Assembly: GCA_023055425.1 (NCBI GenBank)
Contig: JALGPY010000002.1
Span: 117,130,088-117,194,087 of the forward strand
Source: Linanthus parryae
Lineage: Eukaryota > Streptophyta > Magnoliopsida > Ericales > Polemoniaceae
Reading direction: 5' to 3'
Length of the DNA: 64,000 bases
A program made the translations under genes and the position numbers. The notes under the pieces were generated by a model. That model ran no database searches, was not told where the DNA came from, and saw nothing but the letters and a program-made list of their open reading frames with translations. Numbering within the stretch: position 1 is the first letter of the stretch; each line of letters begins with the position of its first letter. Below are positions 25,201-35,807 of the stretch, piece by piece.

Positions 25201-26508
25201 TTGTGTTCATACCTGGATATAATCGATCCATCTCATCAAATGTGGCAAGCTTTTCCTATCTGAACTTGTCAGATTTTTCTGGCAACAATATTGAACAAAA
25301 ATATTTAGAATCTGTAACTAAGAAAAAAGCATCAAACCAAATATTCTTATTCTGAACAATGCTGTTTCCTATATTTGCCCTTCAATTTGATAAAGAATTT
25401 GTTTTAGTTCAAAGTTTGCATGGACTCCATGAATAAATGGAGTAGAATGTACTGTGCTCGAACTTTCCCGAAAACAGTTGTCAACTCCAAGAATTACGTG
25501 AAAACGAAAATCATGTAAAAAATAACTGGCCATAATTTCAAGACAAAGGTGTTGGAAGCACATATTTGGAAGATATGATTGTTCCCAAAAGAACAAGCAG
25601 ATTTAGAAAAGCTACAAAACAAATGCATTTAAATGGACTATACTTTCCCCAACAGTTGAATCCAAAATTTACCAATCAAAAAATAATCAATCAGCACTAG
25701 ATATAGCAATACTCCATAAGTGCTCACCACAGAGGAATATATTGCCGAGAAAACAATAATATCAGCTTCAGTAGGAGTCAACCCCTCGCCCACAAGAACT
25801 GACTTTGAAGATAAGTTCCCATTTAACTCATTCAAGGCCTTTGTTAAAGCCCCAGAATCAGTTGGGAATTTCTCTGCAAAATATATCCATCTGGTCACCT
25901 ACAATCAAAAAATAAATCTTCACTGTTAACTCGAGAAAACCAAATGTTCTCCAACACAAGTAGAGGTTTCGGTAATTCATTTAGCAACTCTGCAGTCACA
26001 ACTAGGTTGGTCAATCAAGTAATGTGGCAAGCACGGAGTGCACAAAATATCTTTTCTGCATTTTCTTTTTTGAATTTAAGTCTCACCTCACTGTTGGTTT
26101 CGAGATTGTTCCCATTAGGCGAGGACTTCACAATTTGTACAGACAAGTCTTTTATGTCCTTACTCGACATACCATCCTGGAAACTGTTCTGTACATGTCA
26201 ATCAGACAATGGCAAGCACTAGTCAGCCACAAGTCACATGTAAATTCATACGCAATTCAATTCAAGTGTAGTTTCATCTTCATTACTAGAATCAAAATAA
26301 ATAAATCAATAAAAAAGAGGATTAATTTGATAGATAAACAGAATATTCCATAGAACAAAGAAGAAAACTTAGATGTGAACAGACAAATTCGAAGAAGTGA
26401 CGAGTGCGCGAAGCTTACCGTGTCCAAGTTTAGGCGTTTGCAGAGGGCTGAAACGATGAGCTGATTTCGAGTAGGAGTGGGACTATTGGTATTACTGGGA
26501 ATCGCCAT
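13228..26508 (-). CDS. Arc1p/EMAPII-like tRNA-binding cofactor protein, 12 exons
   Basis: Exons, 5' to 3': 26508-26419, 26176-26087, 25898-25728, 25278-25213, 24843-24781, 23321-23208, 21680-21529, 21350-21260, 21139-21071, 20467-20376, 13550-13487, 13332-13228. All introns are GT-AG, phases agree, and the sum is 1167 nt (388 residues plus stop). Residues about 31-140 form a GST-C-like region (WIYFAEKFP, GLTPTEADIIVFSAI, LPHLMRWIDYIQ). Residues 145-224 are a Lys/Glu-rich linker. Residues 225-388 are the EMAPII-type OB-fold tRNA-binding domain (VGLIRKAWKHPSAD, RQVVSGLAKFCSPDEL, NRLVVLITNVKPGKLRDVMS, VEPLIPPEGAKVGE, PFMTSAGPCTSSIPK). The recalled Arabidopsis At2g40660 product has the same layout and nearly the same length. 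Such proteins hold tRNA for aminoacyl-tRNA synthetases in the cytosol. The start has no upstream rival before the LINE at 26638. Exon 6 has a second possible donor three bases on. Confidence 0.93.
14151..14804. mobile_element. Tourist-like (PIF/Harbinger) MITE
   Basis: Terminal inverted repeats GAGCATCTCCAATGCA-CTAGGTAAA lie at both ends, flanked by the 3-bp duplication TAA at 14148-14150 and 14805-14807. Without the hAT insertion and its target copy it is about 440 bp. It has no coding capacity. TAA flanks fit PIF/Harbinger. Confidence 0.8.
14169..14376. mobile_element. hAT-type MITE nested in the Tourist-like MITE
   Basis: 208 bp with ends CAGGGGCGGATT and ATCCGCCCCTG (inverse CAGGGGCGGAT) and an exact 8-bp duplication AATGCAAC at 14161-14168 and 14377-14384. 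Eight-base duplications and CAGGGGCGGA ends fit hAT. Internally it has repeated GCCCCCACT blocks in both orientations. Confidence 0.88.
14841..15946. mobile_element. hAT-type non-autonomous element with GA-rich core
   Basis: The inverted ends TAGGCCTGTCAATGGGCCGG match perfectly over about 23 bp. The 8-bp flanks GTATACAT and ATATACAT differ at one base. The subterminal regions are rich in GGTTCTGGGT / ACCCGAACC. The core (about 15145-15730) is a long impure GAGAGA tract. No transposase frame. Confidence 0.82.
16567..16880. repeat. tandem duplication, about 159-bp unit
   Basis: Two diverged copies, anchored by CCCACAAATAATC at about 16577 and 16736, with shared CAGCCGGACAAGAAA and CCCTATATCATG blocks. 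Confidence 0.8.
16986..17340. repeat. tandem duplication, about 172-bp unit
   Basis: Two diverged copies, anchored by CACCTAAATT at 16998 and 17170, with shared CACCAGAAACTT, CTCTGCCACAAATTATCCTC and CTATTACCCTATCCC blocks. Confidence 0.82.
17638..17721. repeat. perfect 42-bp tandem duplication
   Basis: Two adjacent identical 42-bp units (17638-17679 and 17680-17721) beginning GCATTTGACTAGTAGGGACC. The lack of differences suggests a recent event. Confidence 0.95.
18010..20240. mobile_element. possible Mutator-like non-autonomous element
   Basis: The left region (about 18028-18100) and the inverse of the right region (about 20150-20232) share a pattern: an AAAAACCTCTTACACCTTCAAG-like start, then a tract around TACCTGAACTTCAAAAATT. 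Loose 9-base flanks (ATTATTAAC and TTAAATAAC) agree at six positions. Long inverted ends with 9-bp duplications suit Mutator-like elements, but this pairing is imperfect. The core has short unrecognised open frames on both strands near 18900-19460. Confidence 0.35.
21970..22250. mobile_element. Tourist-like MITE in intron 6, degraded
   Basis: The left end GAGCATCTACAATAGG and the inverse right end GAGAATCTCTAGCGG are flanked by TAA on both sides (21967-21969, 22251-22253). About 281 bp, AT-rich, non-coding. It is related in its first bases to the MITE at 14151. Confidence 0.65.
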
Positions 26509-26626
26509 TTTAGCTTTCTTCCGCTGACTGACTGACTTCCTCCTGAAATTCGTCTTCTAATTTATTGTAGGGTTTTGTTCCGGCGGAAAACGTAATTTAC
26601 TCTTTTGACCAAGCTGTCGATACAGA
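26509..26626 (-). promoter_or_regulatory. 5' leader of the Arc1p-like gene, truncated by the LINE
   Basis: Only about 118 bases separate the start codon from the LINE poly(A) end. No convincing TATA box was seen. The original core promoter may lie here in part, or may be displaced beyond the LINE. Confidence 0.4.
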
Positions 26627-27790
26627 TTTTTTTTTTTTCTGAATAAAATGACTTTCATTTATGTAGCGAAATTATATCCCGACACGTTTACACCAATATA
26701 ACAAGCCCAATCGGGAGTACAACTCATCCAAATTTTCAGAAACTCTATCTGACATCCTACCCTTGTCGCTTGGTGAGCCATAAGATTAACCTTCCTGGAA
26801 CACCAATTAATTTTGGACCTCTTAAAATATATAGTTAGACGTTGACAGTCCTCCATTGATGAGTCGTACGAGGTCCGATCCAAGTTTTGCACATTGTTCT
26901 TGATGTCGTTTATCAGTCCAAGCAAGTTTGCCTCAATCTCAATATGTTGGATTCCCAATCACCTAGCCAGCAGTAGACCTTCGCGCAAGGCCAAAACCTC
27001 CGCAATATTTGTCGTTCCTGCTCCATGTAAAGGGTGCTGCCAAGATAGCGAGACACATCCCCTGTGAGTTTCGCAACCCCGCTCATATCCCGGCCCTTGC
27101 CTCATCTCCTCTCCAGGCCGAATCTGAATTGATTTTATTAAAGCCCGACTCCGGGGCTACCCATTTCGGTGGGTCTATAGAGTTCGATAATCCCGAGCCC
27201 TATGGACGTACCCGTGGCACACTTAGTTGTTGGGAATGCTCTAGATTATCCCGACTGGAAGCCACCATCCGACTGATTTCAGCAGAAATATCAGACGCTA
27301 CAACTTGCTTTCCTTCGTAAACCCACAAATTGCGATATCTCCAAAATTCTCCAAACTGCAATAACAAAAGCTTGGCGATCCTTTTATCTAACTTTGTCAG
27401 ACTCGTCGCAACCCAGTCTTTGACATCGAGTGGGTTGTTATGGAATGAAGCCGGAGCCAAACCCCCTTTCCAAATACTTTTTGCAAATTTGCATTGCATA
27501 AATAAATGACTTTCAGTTTCACCTTTTTTGCCGCAACACCCACACGTTGTCGAGACATCCATACCTCTTCTTGCTAGATTCGCTTTGGTTGGTTAGGAAG
27601 AATGATGAACCCGCCATACCATGATTAAATCTCCCCTTGGAACATCCTCAACCCAAAGATTATTTAGGGTCGACTCACCTTGTGAACTTGTTTGACCGCC
27701 TTGACTTCCAACCGGCAGCTTTCTCCTTCTCATCTCCTCGGCTACAAAGTAACTGGACTTGACGGAATAATATCATTTATCCTCAAATTA
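26627..27790 (-). mobile_element. 5'-truncated L1-type LINE, 3' part of ORF2
   Basis: The poly(A) end is the T run at 26627-26638 on the plus strand. Reading 5' to 3' on the minus strand there is a VPRGDLIMVWRVHHSS stretch with PTKANLARRGM, then a zinc-binding region CGCCGKKGETESHLFMQC (the zf-RVT pattern after LINE reverse transcriptase). Next comes an RNase H part with PPKWVAPESGFNKINSDSAW and a downstream ARKVNLMAHQATRVG. Several stops interrupt it, for example in the RNase H part. The reverse transcriptase core is missing, as usual for 5'-truncated LINE copies. It points toward the host gene in the same orientation. Confidence 0.85.
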
Positions 27791-27965
27791 CCAAGCCCAT
27801 ACGTCTTGTTGAGGTGTCAATGGCAATACAATCGATTGAACCACGGTTGACACGCTCCAACTGCAAGTGTACAGTTGTCGGTCCAGTAATAATCCGGTAA
27901 TCCGGGTTGTCGAACCCAAGAGAATTCTTTGTAAACTAGCTACTAATTATTATCCTTATGTGGGC
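27791..27965 (-). repeat. fragment of an Athila-type LTR end
   Basis: On the minus strand it reads TCTTGGGTTCGAC, then TTATTACTGGACCGACAACTGTACACTTGCAG. The LTR ends at 52100-52219 and 35560-35643 show the same order: a GGTTCGA or GATTCGAC block, TTATTACTTGA, TATACTTG. No primer site follows, so it is a solo or 3' LTR remnant. Confidence 0.5.
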
Positions 27966-27997
27966 AAAACGCGTTGTGTTTTATAATTAATACATCT

Positions 27998-28039
<42 letters not shown>

Positions 28040-28200
28040 CAACTAATCTTTACATGACATGTAAAATTAGCTAATTTTTTTATTGAAACACATTCAAATC
28101 GTATCATAGTACGAATATCATTTTTACGCGAAAAATAACAGTACGGTGTAAAAACTGATAAAATAGTAACACATAAATCATGTTATGTGCTACGACCTGT
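27966..28200 (-). other. leader of Angela-like element A
   Basis: Non-coding. It matches the leader of element B (48400-48575) through TTAACAGTACGGTGT-like and AACACATAAATCAT blocks. It contains an (AT)n tract at about 28004-28034. The rest of element A's interior is missing to the left. Confidence 0.65.
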
Positions 28201-28213
28201 GGCTCTGGTATCA
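28201..28213 (-). other. primer binding site of element A, two bases changed
   Basis: GGCTCTGGTATCA stands where element B has GGCTCTGATACCA, so the initiator-Met complement carries two transitions. It adjoins the LTR start at 28215. Confidence 0.7.
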
Positions 28214-28214
28214 C

Positions 28215-31021
28215 TATAGGGTTTTGATTCAGGTTACGCAGCGGAATTACAATAAATCTATTCCTGATCAAACCCCTCCACGGATCGCAGGGAAGAATTC
28301 ATAACGTGATAAGAGAAAACTGTTGCGTACCTTGTTTGTCTGTATGATCACGCAATGAAGAATTATGTCCACGTCTCTACGAGTATCCACACCTAGGATT
28401 GTACTGTAGGGTTTTAATCATGGATACGCAGCGGAAGAACAATATAATTATCCGATCAAGACCCTCCAAGGATCACAGGAAGAGAAATCATGACGATGGT
28501 AATAGAATAGTGTTAAGTACCTTTAAGGTCTCCTTGATGACTTCTAACGAGAAAATTATCACGTCTCTACGGTTGATCCACGCCTAGAGGTGAGATCTAG
28601 ATCTTCCAATCGCCTTGTTCTAGCTAGGAGGAGTGGAAGAGGATGAAGAAATCACGCAACGGAGCACCAAAGAGAGGGGCGGCCTCTCTTGTGGCCAACG
28701 GGGTGGGCGGACGACAAGGGGGTTTCGGCCCTCTTGTTTGTCTTGCTCTATCCTTTCTTCTCTCATACTCAAAGTATGTTATGATCATAAGTTGTAGGTA
28801 AGGAAGCTAGGAGCATCCTTTATATAGTCCAACAACTCCTTGTTTACTACATAAAGGCCCTATCCTAATCATACCCAAGTTCGGATTAGTCCAACTTGCA
28901 TATTAGTCCTACTAAGTTAGCAAGTTGTTGCGATTTGATCCTTTTAATTAATTAATCATATTAATTAATTATTTCTCAAGTCTAGTTCACCTCTATATGG
29001 CGTGTGACCCCATAGGTTCTAATTAGTTGGTAGTAACTATTTACTAATATGGAGCGGCCTCTAGCAAGACATCCGTTCTAGCCAACAAATAGAATAGTCA
29101 TCATGACAAACCTTGTGCAAGTATTGTCTCATCCCTTTGTCTCAATATCCGGATTGGACACGAGACATACAAGTCACACTCGTATATCCAATCCATAGTT
29201 CCTCGATCCTGGGAATAGCCTTATTCGTGCAAATAACATTAACATCCTATATTGATTCATTTGAGTCTGGCCAGACATTCTATAAGCACTATCCCTCGAG
29301 TGGCCTAGGATATTTGCTCCCGTTATGTCGGAGGGACTAATTCTATCTACATCACTACGATATCTAAGCTTGATTCCTATTGTTTCCAATACACGCCTTT
29401 ATGACTACCCAGTCACGGTGCAGCGTTTGACGCTACCAAAACACAATATTCCACAACTAGAACAACTAGTGACTTCAAGTCTAAGGATGACAATATCGTT
29501 GTCACCGCGAGAAGCACTTGTGACTTTACATAACATGTATGTAGCCTTCTCGGAGTTGGGTCAATCCAGTATGCTATTACTCCTAATGCACACTCATGTG
29601 TTGGATCATGACATCTCCATACCAATCCAACCCCATACTAGTCTATAGATGATTGTTTCATTAATCATTATAATAGACTAGGGATATTTAAGATAAAAAA
29701 CACAATTGTAAATCTAAGGACTTCATTATATTAAATATTCAATAAATAATACAATGAATATTCTAGCCAATTTATTGTTCATACTAAACTAGATTGCCTC
29801 TAGGGCACCTATTCCAACATGTACTGGATTCCTTCTCACGTCTGTGTGCTAGCTCACGCAAAGAAGGACAAAGAAGAAGATCACGCAAAGCGAGGAACCA
29901 CAGGGGCCGCGCACTACACAAGTTCGACGGTGCAGAGAGGAGGCGGACGGGTGAGGTTCGGCCTCCTTGTTTGTCTCTCTCCTTGCTTTGTTATTTTCAC
30001 ACTAATGACACTCTTATGAAAATAATAAGCTATGAGTGCCTTTATATAATTAATAACTCCTTATTAACTACATATTTGCCCAGTACTAATCTTGTCCATA
30101 CACGGATGAGTCCACCATGCAAATTAGTCCTACTAAGTTGCTTATGGTTGGGTACTGATCATTTCTTTTAATTAGTCCGACTAATTAATACCCATATCTA
30201 GTTTAATCCATATCGTGTGTGACCCCATAGGCTTCTACTTAGTTGGTAGTAACAATTACTAACATAGAGCGGTGTCTAGCAACACATCTATGCCACCCAA
30301 CTAATAGAAATAGTCAGTGATCCGACAAATTGCATTATCCCTTTGTCTCTATATTTGGATTGGACATGAGACATAAATGTCACACTCGTATATCCAATCT
30401 ATAGTTTCTCGATCTTGGGAATAGGCTTATCTATACAGATAAGATCAATATCCCATATTAATTTATCCGAGTCTGGCCAAACATTCCATAACCACTACCC
30501 CTCGAGTGGCCGTGGATATTTACTCACATTATGTAGGAGGGACAAATCATCTCTACATCACTACCACATCTAAGCTTGCTTCCTATTATGTCCGATAATC
30601 ACCTTAATTGCTACCCAGTCACGGTGTAGTGTTTGACGAGATCAAAACATAATATTCCACAACTAGAGTGTCTAGTGACTTCAAGTCTAAGGACCCCAAT
30701 ACCATTAGCACTACGAGAAGAACTTGAGACGTTAACATAATTAATGTAGCATTCTTGTGGTGGGTCAATCCAGTATGCCATTACACCTAATGCATAACCA
30801 TGTGTTAGACTTGATATTTTCATATCGATCTACACACATACTAGTCTATAGTGATCGTCATGTTAATCAATATAATGGACTAGAAATATTTAAGATAAAC
30901 AAAAAATTGCAATCTAAGGCCTTCATTATATTTACATATCTCCAAAATAATAAAATGAATATTCTAGCCAAAAAAATGTTCATACTAAATAAGATTGCCT
31001 CTAGGGCATCTATTCCTGACA
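28215..31021 (-). repeat. 5' LTR of Angela-like element A, interrupted
   Basis: LTR pieces 28215-28404 and 29825-31021 are continuous once the nested LTR is removed. The far end reads GATTGCCTCTAGGGCATC then TATTCCTGACA, the inverse of the Angela/BARE-type start with TGTCAGG instead of TGTTGG. It shares the CCCCATAGG, GGATTGGACA and TCTAGTGACTTCAAGTCTAAGG blocks with its relatives. Its right flank (31022-31035) still reads as element B polyprotein, so A inserted into B. Confidence 0.78.
28405..29819 (-). repeat. solo Angela-like LTR nested in LTR A
   Basis: 1415 bp, starting TGTAGGGTTTTAATCATGG and ending GGGCACCTATTCCAACA. It is flanked by an exact 5-bp duplication TGTAC at 28400-28404 and 29820-29824. 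It has no interior or primer site. It is the cleanest full-length member of this LTR family in the window. Confidence 0.9.
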
Positions 31022-32247
31022 TTCCATAGACCTCGTGTTAAGGATCGTAAATTGCACATTTTAGTATGTTATTGAACTCTTGATAACTTCTTTTTATGTG
31101 TAACTTGTGTTTTATAATAAACCTATTTTTAGACTTATTCTTGTCTTTGTAGTTTTGGTTGTTTTTCTCTCATTTTGTAGGCAAAATCGTGCTTCGGAAT
31201 GCAAGAGACTATCTAGGGGGAGCTTGAATGATGAACTAAAGAGGTTCCGAGGGCCAAGAGACATGAAGAAGGTACTTGAGCGCTTGATTAGAAGAGTATC
31301 AATGATTTGAGGGTCCGAGTGAGAAGAAAAGTGAAGGTCAAGGCCAAGAAGAGAAGAAATTAATGGATTGGGGACCTAAGTTATAAAGGTCTGTATTGAA
31401 GAGTTTCTAACGGATGGGGGGGGGCATTTAAAGCAATCTGAAAACCTAGGGGGCTATTTTGCAAATAAACCAAAACAACTCAGCATATGCGCGAGTCTTC
31501 TCCCTCACGACGCACCAGAGAGAACAGAGATCATGGAAGCTTCGTCAAAGCTTCACCGAAGCTCACCCAAGCCCCAAATCGCCACCAAATCGAGCGAGAC
31601 CGGTCCCAATCTCCTCCTAATCTGATCCTCTACATAACCCATCCCTCAAAGTGGCCTAATAACGAATCGACGAAAAAGCCTCAAATTCTAGGGTTTGTGT
31701 CAATCAACGAAGGAGGGCTTCTGCGTTCAATTCAAGGGTGGAGATATGTGCTTGGAGGCTACGCAATCCTTTCCCTACCCTCGATATAATCTGAATTCGA
31801 AGCAGAAGAAAGTGGCGGTACACAGACCCGACGGTTCAGCAGCGCTCTGTTATGAGTTCTATTTCCTCCTTGCTCTCTCCGATCTTGCCCAGTGTTGGGA
31901 TGTTCTTGAGCTAGAACAGAGAAAGAGGAAGAGAGAGAGAGAGAGGAGCTACAGTTTTTAATTCATTTTGGGGCTGGTTGTGCACTGATTCGGCAACTTT
32001 TTTATGCTTTGTTTTGCTATTCTGTTGCTGTTGCTGTGTTCTTCATGTGTTCTTCACTGTAGCATAGCAACATCAGCTTGATTTGAGCAATTGCTTCACC
32101 ATTAGAAGCTTAGTTTGGTAGTTTCTTCATTTTGGTAGCTAAGTTTTATATTGAGAAGTGATTATTGCTTAGTTTTATGTATTTTAATCAAGTGTTGATG
32201 AAGAATTGGTGAAAACAATTGTTGAATTCAATCACGATGAATGAAAA

Positions 32248-34135
32248 TGTAACACCCCCAAATCGCCCAAGCCGGAAGCCCGGGGATGTCACTCCGTACC
32301 CGAGATTAAACCCGAATACAAGGAGATTTTATAACAGAATATCCAACCCAAAATCTATAAAATAATTATTTAAAACTTTAAAACTCGCATTGCCACAAAT
32401 ATGGGCGTTATTACAAATCTAAAATTCAAACTATTATCTAATTCTCAAATGAAACTAAATGTGAATGTTACTACTTTCATGAGTCGCGTTTTCCCCTCGG
32501 ACCAAGCTCCCATCTAACCTGTGGTGTAGAAAAAAAAAAGAGAACACCACAGTTCCAAAAGTCAGCGGAAATACTGAGTAAGTAACACCCAAGCATGTAA
32601 AATGATGAAGGAGTAATTTGCAAACAAGTTTGTAGAAGTTTTGCTAAATCAAAGTGAAAGTAAAAGCTTTGACCCTTTTATAAAAGAAATAAGATGAGAG
32701 ATTCCAATTTCATTGATATTTTCCAAATCACATCCATTATCAAATAATGGGACTCCAAAACTCATAATATTCCATTTTTCCATTAAAAACATCCAATCCA
32801 AAACCAATTTGTTAATTTGTTGATACGGGGAACAACCAATCACTTCGCAAGCATCCAAGACCTTAAGTGTCGACACCCCCTTACAGACTTCTTGCGGCCA
32901 GAAGAGTGAGTACAAGGAGCTATCCGGGGACTTGCAACCGGATTAAATAAAATAAATTGGACGAGAGACCGAAGTCAACACGCCCAATGCCAATAGTAAC
33001 CATACAACAATAATCATCCCCGTACAACTCTTCCACTTTACGTTATCATCGATTATTAGATTGCAGTGATATTTTCAGAGAACATTTCAATTTGAAACAA
33101 GTATTCAAGCATCACATATTTTGCATAAAATCATTTTCAGACAAGTAGGAATGAAAAACATTTGACACGAAAAGAGGAATGGGCGCTAAGCCTGGCATGT
33201 TTACTTACCTTGAATCTCAAGCAAAGCAAATCACTTCCTAGTAATACTCGACGTATCCTTCGTCAACGAAATTTGTCGCCTACAAATTTAATAATATCCT
33301 AATCAACACATTGCGCACGAAGTCCTATAGGTAAATGAAATAAATCCCTTACGAACTCTCCCCAACCTTTGCTAAGGTGAATAACCTCTTTTATAATAAA
33401 ATACACTTTATAAAGTTAACGTTTATTATTTCTAAAAACATAGCTATAGTTGTATAAATATAACTTATAAGATTAACGAAACTATTGTTTTTATTATATA
33501 AGGTAGAGAAGCATACTATTTTACCCCAAAAATAATTATAGCTCTACTAGTAGTTTCTCTCAATCCAAACAAGCCTTAGTAGAGAGCATAAGTTATAAAC
33601 TAACTAACTTTTATTTAAAAGAAATAATTAATTTATTTGAAGATAATAGCTTATTCTAATTTGTTATAAGCTTATAAAAGAATAAGTAAGAAAAAATATA
33701 CTTTTATCATCTTTATTCTAGACTTTTGTTTTGGGGTGAAGATGAGTTCAAAAATATTATTTTAAACTTGAATAAAAAGAATTTTCTTTGGTAAGATTCG
33801 AACCTAGAACCTCACTTCCACCTACCCACTAAGCCTTAAGTGATAGCATTTAACCACTAGCCAACAACCCACACTTGCTTCATTCTTCCCAATTAATAAT
33901 AGTTAACTTACAATATATAATAATAATAATACATAAAAGAATAAAACAAAGAAAGAAAAAGAAGAGGAAAAAGAACGGGTTTTCATACCCGATGGAGAAA
34001 GATGCGACGGGATGGTGAAGGGTGAGGCCGTCGGCGGTGGCGGTGGCGGCTGGGCGCGGCGGAGGCGGCGTCGGCTGGGCCGGCGCACGGCGGTGACGCG
34101 GTGGCGGCTCCGGTCGGGGTTGCTCGCGAAACCGA

Positions 34136-34170
<35 letters not shown>

Positions 34171-34798
34171 GAAGGAGAGATTGAGATATGAGAAATTGTT
34201 GGGTTTTGGTGTGTGAACAAATCTGAATTCGAGGTGGGTATTTATAAGATTTCAATTGAAGAATCCGGCGAAGACAAGGAGTGTTCTTTGGGTCGATTTT
34301 GATTTTGAATTGGGTCACGAAATTGGGTGAAATTGGTTTGCTTGATGCTAAAGATTCGACCTTTGTCGAATAGGGAGTGAATTGGGACGGTTATTGAGAG
34401 ATTTGGTGGTCGAATTGGTGTTGGTGGTGAAGCCATTGGAGGTCTCCCGTCCATGGTAGGAGATGAGGAAGAAGATGACTTGTTTTAGGGGAAAAGACAC
34501 TTTCACCCCACTAGGTTTAGTCTTAGTACAACTACCACCCCCTTAGTTTAAATAAAAGACACTATATAAGTTATAAGAAAATACATAAAAGCACTTAGGT
34601 AGTCTATAACATTAAAAATTAACTTTAAAATAATTATAACTAGTACCCAAACTTATATTAATGTCATATTGACACCAAATAATATCTTAAAATATAATAG
34701 TAGCATATTAACACCCAATACTTATAATAATATTATATTAACACTCAATAGTTATAGTAATATCATAAATACCCATTTTCACAATACGGGGTATTTCA
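32248..34798 (-). repeat. solo Ty3/gypsy LTR, 2.55 kb
   Basis: The termini TGTAACACCCCC and CGGGGTATTTCA are flanked by the exact 5-bp duplication GAAAA at 32243-32247 and 34799-34803. The uninterrupted version of the target can be seen in the other LTR near 44230. It shares CCTTAAGTGTCGACACCCC and an ACTGAGTAAGTA block with the solo LTR at 37021. A (GA)n tract lies at 34140-34168. It has no interior. Orientation is inferred from its relatives. Confidence 0.88.
33795..33862 (-). other. tRNA-like segment with A- and B-box motifs
   Basis: The minus strand carries GGCTAGTGGTTAAATGC, similar to a tRNA D-arm/A box, and about 45 bases on GGTTCGAATC, a B box. The spacing suits an internal Pol III promoter. 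No full acceptor stem could be paired, so it is not called as a tRNA gene; a tRNA-derived remnant or SINE is possible. Confidence 0.4.
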
Positions 34799-35649
34799 GA
34801 AAATCTATTACTCTTTAGCTTTCTTGAATCTCTCATGTTTAGCTAGTTAACTTGCTTGGGTGATTTGGGACTATCTAGTGCCCTAATCCTCTTATAAATT
34901 CAAGTTGAACTTCAATGATGAATGGGTTGAATTGGGTTCACTTGAATGCTTAATGCAATGTTTGGATTTCTCTTGTTAAAGTATTTGATGCATTAGGTAG
35001 ATGTGTGAATACTCTCTACTTGTTTGATTTGAATTTGCACTTGAGTAAGAGGAACTCTTCAATCCTAACTTTGATGAAATCAAGTTCTAGTTAGGTGATT
35101 TGTGTGAGAATTTACAAATCTCATTTGTAGCCTGATATTTCATGTGGAACACCTATGTTTGTTTACATATATTGATGCTTGAAACACTTGAATAGCCTCT
35201 TTAGTAATTCATTAGCGTGTTAGGATTACACACTTCATTTGTGGCGAGTTGGAGTGCAATAAGTAATCTCTTCTTGACATACTTGTCTTGTGGGAAGCTA
35301 CATGTGATTTGAGAACCGAACTTGAATCTAATAGGAGGATTGATCACTAGAGAAACCAATGATCCCTAGCCCCTCTCCACTTGTCATTTCACTTATTTCT
35401 TAGTTGTTTAGATTAGCGAATTCTCAAATCTCAACCATCAATTAATTTTGGTGGATTTGATAGCTTGGCAAGCTCTAAAGCCATTGAGAATTTGTGTCAC
35501 TTGCTTTAGTTAGTCGTTTTCTACTCACTATTCTAGTTTAGCAAATAATCTTCTAACCCTCCTTTCCTTGTGGATTCGACTCCAGACTTACAGGATATTA
35601 TTACTTGAGACGATATCCTATACTTGGGATTTTCGAACAAACAAGTTTT

Positions 35650-35667
35650 TGGCGCCGTTGTCGGGGA
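35650..35667 (+). other. primer binding site, Asp-tRNA type
   Basis: TGGCGCCGTTGTCGGGGA begins six bases after the LTR end. This form is typical of Athila/Tat elements, which prime from Asp tRNA. Confidence 0.8.
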
Positions 35668-35807
35668 GAGGTTAGGTGTTAGATTTGATTTTCTTTACTT
35701 TCTTAGTTAGTTAGTAGTTTGTTTTTGACATTTTCTCTAGTTGTTTGTGGTTGATTAAGTGTGAGGCATACCTCTCATCAAGTACTTCTCATCTACTTGC
35801 TTGAAAA

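Larger units (their letters stand above)
31036..35643 (+). repeat. 5' LTR of the 31-45 kb Athila-like element, interrupted
   Basis: It starts TGTTAAGGATCGTAAATTG and ends GGGATTTTCGAACAAACA. It aligns with 43020-45108 apart from the insertion at 32248-34798, without which it is about 2.05 kb. It includes a CT/GA-rich block and a CTGTTGCTGTTGCTGTG tract near 32020. Confidence 0.88.

Noticed and set aside
27009..27320. Plus-strand open frame in the LINE
   Set aside because: It is antisense to the LINE RNase H and zinc-binding region, which has clear motifs.
31487..31961. Open frames repeated at 43528-44056
   Set aside because: They recur in both LTRs of the same element, differ by frame-breaking changes and resemble no protein; treated as LTR sequence.
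34140..34168. GA repeat and, elsewhere, regularly spaced short repeats considered as a CRISPR array
   Set aside because: Simple microsatellites and hairpin repeats in plant transposons; there are no spacer-repeat units and no cas genes.
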